Part shown: in pieces, positions 14,883 through 19,172 of the stretch | Numbering within the stretch: the first letter of the stretch is position 1 | How the letters are laid out: each line of letters opens with the position of its first letter | NCBI GenBank assembly: GCA_964419225.1 | Contig: CAYQPF010000096.1 | Coordinates: 1 to 19,172 of the forward strand | Direction of reading: 5' to 3' | Length of the DNA: 19,172 nucleotides | Source of the DNA: CAYQPF01 sp964419225 | GTDB taxonomy: Bacteria; Cloacimonadota; Cloacimonadia; Cloacimonadales; CAYQPF01 | Translations under genes and position numbers: made by a program | Notes under the pieces: generated by a model | Databases searched by the model: none | Told to the model about the DNA's origin: nothing | The model's input: only the letters and a program-made list of their open reading frames with translations

Positions 14883-14904
14883 CTTCACCTCTCTCTTTCT
14901 CCCT

Positions 14905-14925
14905 CACTAACAACTAATAACTGTT
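14905..14925 (-). repeat. Heptamer array abutting the NEW3-protein stop codon
   Basis: Three units (on +: CACTAAC, AACTAAT, AACTGTT) begin on the base after TAA (14928-14926) and exit as GTGAGGGAGAAAGAGAGAGGTGAAG into the ribosome site of permease A1. Confidence 0.75.
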
Positions 14926-16353
14926 TTAGTTTTTTGCAATTCTGATCATCCCGTAAATCAATCCGCCCACAAAGGCTAATGCCAATACGATTGCCAAAAT
15001 TATCAGCCAAATATTTCCTTTTTCCTGAATCTCCAGTTTGATCTGTTGCTCCGGAGTCTGAACAGGTTTATCCACGTTCTTGCCATTGATCTTCAACTTC
15101 ACATCGTAAATTCCGGTATTTGTATTATCCGAGGGAATAATAATCAGTTTGATTTTGATCTTCTGTTTGGGTTCAATTTTGCCTATTTGTGCCGGTACAA
15201 TCTTGTATTCCCAATTGGAAGGTAAATTCAAATCATATGTTATATTAGTAATAGGTTTGATTCCTTTATTCTCCAAAAGGACAGGGAAAATTTCCAATTG
15301 TTTGCCTTTATCCAACTGAAAATAAAGATTCTGCAGATTAACTACCAATTCCGCTTTCCCTGAAGGTGTGATTTGCAGATCAGTTGACCCGGCAACTTCA
15401 TTAGTTTTGCTTTTTAAGTTCAAAGTGAAAGGTAAAGCTTTGTCTAATTGCAGATTGGTGCCGGTTTTTTCAGGAATAGATACATACAGAATATAATCCT
15501 GTCTGGCCTGACTTGTCGAGAATACCAGATCAGATACGGTTACATTATTAGTTGCGTTCACTATCGACCAGGTAAAGCCGGAAGGAAGATTCAGTACTTC
15601 CGGAACCAGATTTTGCCGTCCGTCTCCAAAATATTCCATCCCCAAACGAAAAGCTGCGGTCTCTCCGCTTTGCACATCTTGAGCATATAAATCAGGTGTG
15701 ATGGTTATTGTATTAGTAGTTCCTTTTCTTTTCAGAAGGATCTTCTTTTCTGTGATCTGATCTCCATAATTAACAGAGACAATAACAGCTTCAACATCTT
15801 TTAGTAATGAAAAACTTATCTTTTTTTGTGCTCCCAATTTCAGACTGTTGATATGGTATTCATAAGGTTGAGAGATGATATTTCTTTGCTCATCCTGCAG
15901 AGAAACATAAAGGTTGTACATAGTATCCGGATGAAGATTACTATTCTTGCCGATCTCGTCGATAGCACTCTGCTCCAGAGCATAATTCCCACCGGAGGTA
16001 TTGGATAAGGTCAATTCTACATAAGTCTGACCATCCTCCTTCTGGGTCTTAAAGGCTGAGACGACTGAAATGTAGGGTTTGTCATAAATTACAGAGAGCA
16101 TGTATTGATCAAAGTTCAGTTTATCATTCTGGTATTGCAGTTCATATTGCTGGTATTCATTTTGAGAGAGGAATTTCTTCTCATATAACTGCTTAGCATT
16201 CCTGAGTTCCTTTTCGGATTGTTCCAACCTGAGTTTCGCTTTCTGTACTGCCAGAATTTTGAACCGTTCATCATTGGGATTGTACTCTTGATAAGTCACG
16301 CCATACATCACGCTAATTGTTAATATAATTAATGCTACTAAATTAAATTTCAT
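14926..16353 (-). CDS. Membrane-anchored NEW3-domain protein with MFP-like coiled-coil hairpin
   Basis: This encodes 475 residues. The N-terminal hydrophobic segment (1-21) is a signal peptide or anchor. Residues 30-88 form two helices joined near YEKKFLSQNEYQQ, with the spacing and K-x-x-L/I-S-x-x-E-Y turn seen in periplasmic adaptor (membrane fusion) hairpins. Beta-rich Ig-like regions follow. Residues about 335-440 resemble NEW3 (PF10633), with LENKGIKPITNITYDLNLPS and a G-x-Y-D-V-K-L end. A C-terminal helix (about 449-470) and a short basic tail anchor it. NEW3 proteins often sit beside ABC-2 transporters. As first gene of the cluster it is the likely extracytoplasmic accessory subunit. 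GGTGA lies 5 nt before the ATG. Confidence 0.85.
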   Translation of the reverse strand: MKFNLVALIILTISVMYGVTYQEYNPNDERFKILAVQKAKLRLEQSEKELRNAKQLYEKKFLSQNEYQQYELQYQNDKLNFDQYMLSVIYDKPYISVVSAFKTQKEDGQTYVELTLSNTSGGNYALEQSAIDEIGKNSNLHPDTMYNLYVSLQDEQRNIISQPYEYHINSLKLGAQKKISFSLLKDVEAVIVSVNYGDQITEKKILLKRKGTTNTITITPDLYAQDVQSGETAAFRLGMEYFGDGRQNLVPEVLNLPSGFTWSIVNATNNVTVSDLVFSTSQARQDYILYVSIPEKTGTNLQLDKALPFTLNLKSKTNEVAGSTDLQITPSGKAELVVNLQNLYFQLDKGKQLEIFPVLLENKGIKPITNITYDLNLPSNWEYKIVPAQIGKIEPKQKIKIKLIIIPSDNTNTGIYDVKLKINGKNVDKPVQTPEQQIKLEIQEKGNIWLIILAIVLALAFVGGLIYGMIRIAKN

Positions 16354-16387
16354 TTATCACCATACCATCTTTTTCTTTTATATATAT

Positions 16388-16403
16388 ACATGCTTTGTGC
16401 CAA
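16388..16403 (-). promoter_or_regulatory. Possible sigma54 -24/-12 element upstream of the operon
   Basis: On the minus strand TTGGCAC is a perfect -24 box, but the -12 box reads ATGT where TTGC is expected (GG-N10-GT). It lies about 35-50 bp before the first gene of a cluster that encodes an NtrC-type activator. CTTTG-GCA-CAAAG is also a small palindrome here, so this could be chance. Confidence 0.25.
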
Positions 16404-16435
16404 AGTGTTATGATAATGATAGTAAGATGTAAAAG

Positions 16436-16463
16436 ATTATAATTAAAGGATATGCGTTGTTGA
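16436..16463 (-). promoter_or_regulatory. Possible sigma70 promoter of the exporter operon
   Basis: On the minus strand TCAACA (4 of 6 matches to -35) is followed after 16 bp by a perfect TATAAT (16441-16436). The start would be near 16429, giving a leader of about 75 nt. The rest of 16464-16600 shows nothing recognisable. Confidence 0.45.
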
Positions 16464-16602
16464 TTGGTATTCAGTACTCAGAATAAAAATGACAAAATTG
16501 TAAGTTGATGCACAAAAATGTAGGGGCAAATAACTGCTTTTTTGTAACTACTCAGGTATTTTTTCGAGAGTAACCACAAATTGTCACAAATGAGAAATCA
16601 AA

Positions 16603-16652
16603 CAACTCATCCCCCCGACCCCCTTCCCTTGCAAAGGGAAGGGGGAGTTAGC
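16603..16652. repeat. Perfect 12-bp GC-rich hairpin after the T9SS cargo gene
   Basis: CCCCCTTCCCTT (16619-16630), loop GCA and AAGGGAAGGGGG (16634-16645) pair perfectly, with outer AACTC/GAGTT arms adding to the stem. On + it is led by AACTCATCCCCCCGA, like the hairpins at 8.05 and 18.05 kb. It lies about 55 bp beyond the stop of the minus-strand gene, where a terminator or REP-like element is expected. There is no U-run. Confidence 0.75.
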
Positions 16653-16705
16653 TGGGAGGTATGATTAATAATATGACTTTGAATTTAATAATGAGTTACA
16701 TGGCA

Positions 16706-17917
16706 CTACTTAATTAGCAAACATTTCTTTGTGACTTGGTTCCCCGGGGTATTTACTTTAATAAAGTAAATCCCATTAGGCATATTCTTGCCGGTCCAGT
16801 TGAATTTACCTATACTGGTGCTTCCTTCTGATACTTTCTCACCTTTAATGTTGTAGATGGAAATTTGAGCTTTAGCATCAGATTTTATGCTTATTTCTGT
16901 TCCTGTTTGAGAGGTGAATGGGTTCGGATAAACAGACACTTCCAAGGGGTTGGGGGTTGTTATATCATTGGAATTATGATTATATTCATCATATTCACGG
17001 AATGCTTTTGAGGAGTTTACCCAGACACCGTTTGTCCAGTTTTGATCAAGAAGTACTGTTTTATTCTCGTGTGCATCATAAGTGAAGGAAGACAAATATG
17101 CAGGCGTCCAGGCATCCGTAACCCAGTTCGAAGTAAGTTGGGTTGTGTTTAAGTTATTTTCATAAGTATAATCCATTTTACTGGCATTAAGCCATTCTGA
17201 GTTGAAGTAATACTGACTTACAGTGCCGGTCAAAACGGATTCTGTATCATAATTGTAATTAGTCTTATAGGAATCAACCCAGGCGTTATTAGTCCAATTC
17301 TGGTTTAATAACTGAACAACCAGGGATTCATTATTAAAAGTATAAGCTGTTTTATAGGCATTTACCCAAACATTATTTGTATATTGTTGATTGACGATTT
17401 CACTGATCATTTCATCAATATAGGAATACGTGGTTTTTGAGGAGTAATACCAATTGGTATCCCAACCGGAAATAATGATATGATCAAGCTGCTCATTTTC
17501 ATTATAAAAATATTCATACTTATTGGCGTTAATCCAAACTCCTTCGGATAAATAGGTGAAAATCATTTCCGACATAAGGCCTTCATCATTATATGTATAG
17601 ACTTGATTTGAGGTGAAAGTCCAGGCTCCCGTGTACCAATTGTAGCCTTTTATTTGGGAAATATTAGAACCGGAAGAATAGTAGTATTCTGTTTTAGCAA
17701 CGTTAGTGAAGACATCGGTGTACCATTGTTGTAGTACCTGATTATTAATCCGGTACGCTCTGTCGATAAGGGTGGCCGGGACATGGTATTTGGCGGGGTT
17801 GGCCAGAACAGCTTCCAGTAAATAGGGGTCTGGATACATTTGCTTCAGCTGCTCGTAGGTGGCAGTTAAGGGCAAAATCATGGTGATTAGTAAAATAAAC
17901 ATAATAATAGTTCTCAT
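16706..17917 (-). CDS. Secreted W-repeat protein with T9SS type A sorting domain
   Basis: I chose ATG 17917 (403 residues) because AGGAGG lies just upstream; an in-frame ATG at 17938 would place it inside the gene. Residues 1-20 are a signal peptide (MRTIIMFILLITMILPLTA). About eight or nine repeats of roughly 32 residues follow (about 45-310), with consensus Y-x-Y-[ND], then Q-x-[WY]-T-N-x-x-W-V-N-[AS]-x-K; examples are NQNWTNNAWVDSYK and DQNWTNGVWVNSSK. The last 75 residues are a Por-secretion tail: VSVYPNPF, then ISIYNIKGEKV, GIYFIKV and a basic end. The tail directs export through the type IX system and cleavage or surface attachment. The repeats look like an extended beta structure of adhesin or binding type; the function is unknown. 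It has its own promoter. Confidence 0.9.
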   Translation of the reverse strand: MRTIIMFILLITMILPLTATYEQLKQMYPDPYLLEAVLANPAKYHVPATLIDRAYRINNQVLQQWYTDVFTNVAKTEYYYSSGSNISQIKGYNWYTGAWTFTSNQVYTYNDEGLMSEMIFTYLSEGVWINANKYEYFYNENEQLDHIIISGWDTNWYYSSKTTYSYIDEMISEIVNQQYTNNVWVNAYKTAYTFNNESLVVQLLNQNWTNNAWVDSYKTNYNYDTESVLTGTVSQYYFNSEWLNASKMDYTYENNLNTTQLTSNWVTDAWTPAYLSSFTYDAHENKTVLLDQNWTNGVWVNSSKAFREYDEYNHNSNDITTPNPLEVSVYPNPFTSQTGTEISIKSDAKAQISIYNIKGEKVSEGSTSIGKFNWTGKNMPNGIYFIKVNTPGNQVTKKCLLIK

Positions 17918-17945
17918 TTTCTCCTCCTGATTAAACATTTGCCAG

Positions 17946-17973
17946 ATTGTAGTAAGTGGTTATGAATTGTCAA
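17946..17973 (-). promoter_or_regulatory. Sigma70-type promoter of the T9SS cargo gene
   Basis: On the minus strand a perfect TTGACA (17973-17968), 16 bp, then TACAAT (17951-17946). Transcription should begin near 17939, about 22 nt before the ATG, just ahead of the AGGAGG site. Confidence 0.72.
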
Positions 17974-17994
17974 TAACTAAATCTGGAGACGCTG

Positions 17995-18080
17995 GTGATC
18001 AGTGGGCAGTGTGCAGTAGGCAGGGGGCAGTGGAGAGAAAATAACTCACCCCCGGCCCTTCTCTTGCGAATAGAGGGGAG
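17995..18080 (+). repeat. Composite element: G-rich heptamers, linker, GC hairpin
   Basis: Five 7-nt units (GTGATCA, GTGGGCA, GTGTGCA, GTAGGCA, GGGGGCA) are followed by GTGGAGAGAAAATAACTCAC, a CCCCCGGCCCTTCTC stretch and a partly matching GAGGGGAG arm. Parts and order match the minus-strand element at 8099-8030 (heptamers, GTGAGAGAAAAAG, ACCCATCCCCG, CCCTTCCC/GGGAAGGG). Confidence 0.75.
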
Positions 18081-18123
18081 TGAAAGGAGCATTAGCTATT
18101 GATGAACACCAAGGGAGGAAAGG

Positions 18124-18154
18124 GTTATCAGTTGGCCGAGTGCAGTTGGCAGGG
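18124..18154 (+). repeat. Heptamer array (G-rich type)
   Basis: GTTATCA, GTTGGCC, GAGTGCA, GTTGGCA, GGGG keep an exact 7-nt step. The last units overlap the start of the 193-bp direct repeat. Confidence 0.65.
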
Positions 18155-18332
18155 GAGATAGTTAAAAAAGATAAACCCGCAGGCAAGTACTTAGGAGAGA
18201 GTAGTCAGGTGTCAGGTGTCAGATGTCATTAACTTAAGAAGAAATAAGGTAAAAAATACTATTTAACCACCCCGTCAGGGATTAGCATCCAGCAATATTT
18301 TGCTGCCACCCCTCCGAGATGGAGGGGAATTT
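18140..18332 (+). repeat. 193-bp direct repeat, copy 1
   Basis: Identical to 18369-18561 except one base (G in the GGGG run here, A in copy 2); the copies are offset by 229 bp with a 36-bp spacer. The unit contains heptamers (GTAGTCA, GGTGTCA twice, GATGTCA at 18201-18228), the palindromic TTAACTTAAG stretch, CAGCAA-TATT-TTGCTG, and the hairpin CCCCTCC-GAGAT-GGAGGGG. There is no open frame. Confidence 0.9.
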
Positions 18333-18368
18333 AGGACGAGAAAGCATATGACAACGACATTGGGCAGC

Positions 18369-18561
18369 GTGCAGTTGGCAGAGGAGATAGTTAAAAAAGA
18401 TAAACCCGCAGGCAAGTACTTAGGAGAGAGTAGTCAGGTGTCAGGTGTCAGATGTCATTAACTTAAGAAGAAATAAGGTAAAAAATACTATTTAACCACC
18501 CCGTCAGGGATTAGCATCCAGCAATATTTTGCTGCCACCCCTCCGAGATGGAGGGGAATTT
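18369..18561 (+). repeat. 193-bp direct repeat, copy 2
   Basis: Second copy of the unit at 18140-18332. Near-identity implies recent tandem duplication or conversion. A third partial relative may begin at 18590, where GACATTGG followed by heptamers recurs. Confidence 0.9.
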
Positions 18562-18589
18562 GAGAAAGGAACGCTTAAGTTAATGACAT
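18452..18589. repeat. 138-bp segment with 16-bp perfect terminal inverted repeats
   Basis: ATGTCATTAACTTAAG (18452-18467) and CTTAAGTTAATGACAT (18574-18589) are perfect inverted ends around a noncoding core with two internal hairpins. Heptamer units lie directly outside both ends. Copy 1 of the direct repeat has the left end (18223-18238) but a diverged right end. The shape suggests a miniature inverted-repeat element; no target duplication is evident. Confidence 0.6.
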
Positions 18590-18609
18590 TGGTCAGGTGT
18601 CAGGTGCCA
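18589..18609 (+). repeat. Heptamer array (G-rich type)
   Basis: TTGGTCA, GGTGTCA and GGTGCCA, then GTAGAGA, continue the 7-nt step right after the inverted-repeat segment. Confidence 0.65.
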
Positions 18610-18928
18610 GTAGAGATTAAGGATGAGAGAGAAAAGGAGAGAATAAATCTATTATAGGCAGTTTAAGAGCCATATATTTTAAGTCTGAGTAAAATAAGGG
18701 TAGATTTGAGTTTTGAAATAATCAAAGAGGGGTTTTCATACCGGATTCATTCATAATAGTCTCATAATATGAACGAAGGTTACCATAAATTTTGTAAACC
18801 TTTGAAACAAAGAATCCATTCACTATTCACAATTTTCCATTCTTTTCTTGCCAAAGAGGCGAATCTAATAAAGATTGATTATGGTAAAATATTGTATTTT
18901 GTATTTGTTTTTTGCTTGAGGAGGAAAA
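18610..18928. other. Intergenic leader before the beta-helix gene, with hairpins
   Basis: TTCATTCATA (18746-18755) pairs with TATGAACGAA (18768-18777) at 9 of 10 positions, and an AAGGTTAC/GTAAACCTT hairpin with one bulge follows at once. I find no convincing promoter or coding sequence. A 64-codon open frame from 18769 overlaps the start of the real gene and resembles nothing. Confidence 0.5.
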
Positions 18929-19172
18929 ATGAAATGGTTGATTTTAATCATATTTCTCTTTAACATCAATCTTACCGCTACAGTACTCACAGTCAAACTT
19001 GATGGGACAGGAGATTATACACTGATTCAGGCAGCAATCAATAACACGAGCAATGGCGATACTGTTTTAGTGTATCCGGGAACATATCAGGAAAATATCA
19101 ATTTTAACGGACACAGTATTGTATTAGCCAGTTTAGCTATGACCACAAGTGATAACACATACATTAGTCAAA
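18929..19172 (+). CDS. Secreted right-handed beta-helix protein, N-terminal part
   Basis: ATG 18929 follows GAGGAGG by 4 nt. The 81 visible codons begin with a signal peptide (MKWLILIIFLFNINLTA), then VKLDGTGDYTLIQAAINN and NGDTVLVYPGTYQENINFNG. D-G-T-G-D-Y-T-x-I-Q-x-A-I followed by G-D-T-V-L-V-x-P-G-x-Y-x-E-N is the usual start of secreted parallel beta-helix (pectate-lyase-like, DUF1565/NosD-type) proteins. In this group of bacteria such proteins are often large, with a C-terminal T9SS tail, but the rest lies beyond the window. Enzyme or adhesin cannot be decided. Confidence 0.88.
   Translation, partial: MKWLILIIFLFNINLTATVLTVKLDGTGDYTLIQAAINNTSNGDTVLVYPGTYQENINFNGHSIVLASLAMTTSDNTYISQ

Noticed and set aside
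17995..18612. CRISPR array
   Set aside because: The units are 7 nt and contiguous, or 193 bp twice; there are no regular spacers and no cas genes.
18769..18963. 64-codon + open frame
   Set aside because: It overlaps the start of the beta-helix gene in another frame and has no ribosome site; the hairpin region explains the sequence better.
1..19172. tRNA, rRNA or known riboswitch
   Set aside because: I saw no cloverleaf, rRNA core motif or riboswitch consensus in any intergenic gap by eye; a covariance-model scan would be needed to be certain.

Overview
The window looks like an AT-rich bacterial chromosome from the Fibrobacterota-Chlorobiota-Bacteroidota (FCB) side of the tree. A relative of Candidatus Cloacimonadota is my best guess, but this is inference. 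The basis is a type IX secretion (Por/T9SS) C-terminal sorting domain, secreted FG-GAP and beta-helix proteins, a Pur-alpha-like (DUF3276/BpuR) protein, an orphan hydE, and many small intergenic repeats. Three well-placed TTGACA-N16/17-TATAAT-like promoters and strong AGGAGG sites imply ordinary sigma70 and Shine-Dalgarno signals. TGA is an ordinary stop here. Layout, left to right. 1-1075 (-): start of a secreted FG-GAP/VCBS propeller protein that runs off the left edge and has six D-x-N-x-D-G motifs. 1462-1720 (+): decayed serine-recombinase N-terminal domain. 1738-2690: two convergent small RNA/ssDNA-binding protein genes (Pur-alpha-like on +, RRM on -), each with a clear promoter and a hairpin in its leader. 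3136-4200 (+): HydE, the radical-SAM maturase for [FeFe]-hydrogenase, followed by a 172-bp foldback sequence. 4619-4975 (-): small DUF3147 membrane protein. 5359-16353 (-): one long same-strand cluster, then 16706-17917 (-): a repeat-rich T9SS cargo protein. 17940-18928: about 1 kb of nested repeats. 18929-end (+): start of a secreted beta-helix protein. The centrepiece is the 11-kb cluster. In transcription order it encodes a membrane-anchored protein with a membrane-fusion-protein-like coiled-coil hairpin and a NEW3 domain, permease A1, permease B1, permease A2, permease B2, one ABC ATPase, an NtrB-like histidine kinase, and an NtrC-like sigma54 activator. The A-B permease pair is duplicated in tandem, so one ATPase appears to serve four ABC-2 permeases. 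This suggests an exporter or envelope-remodelling machine with its own two-component control; the substrate is unknown. The activator is broken by an in-frame TGA before the end of its AAA+ domain and its Fis-type helix-turn-helix. The most unusual feature is a family of degenerate tandem heptamers (gene-strand consensus about RTYARTT). Five arrays lie on the operon strand, start within 0-7 nt of a stop codon (one overlaps it), and end with a conserved TTARTGAG plus a purine-rich tail leading toward the next gene. G-rich relatives of the same 7-nt period fill the noncoding stretch at 18 kb and one site near 1.1 kb. At two loci the array is followed by a similar linker and a C-rich/G-rich hairpin, which suggests a composite dispersed element.
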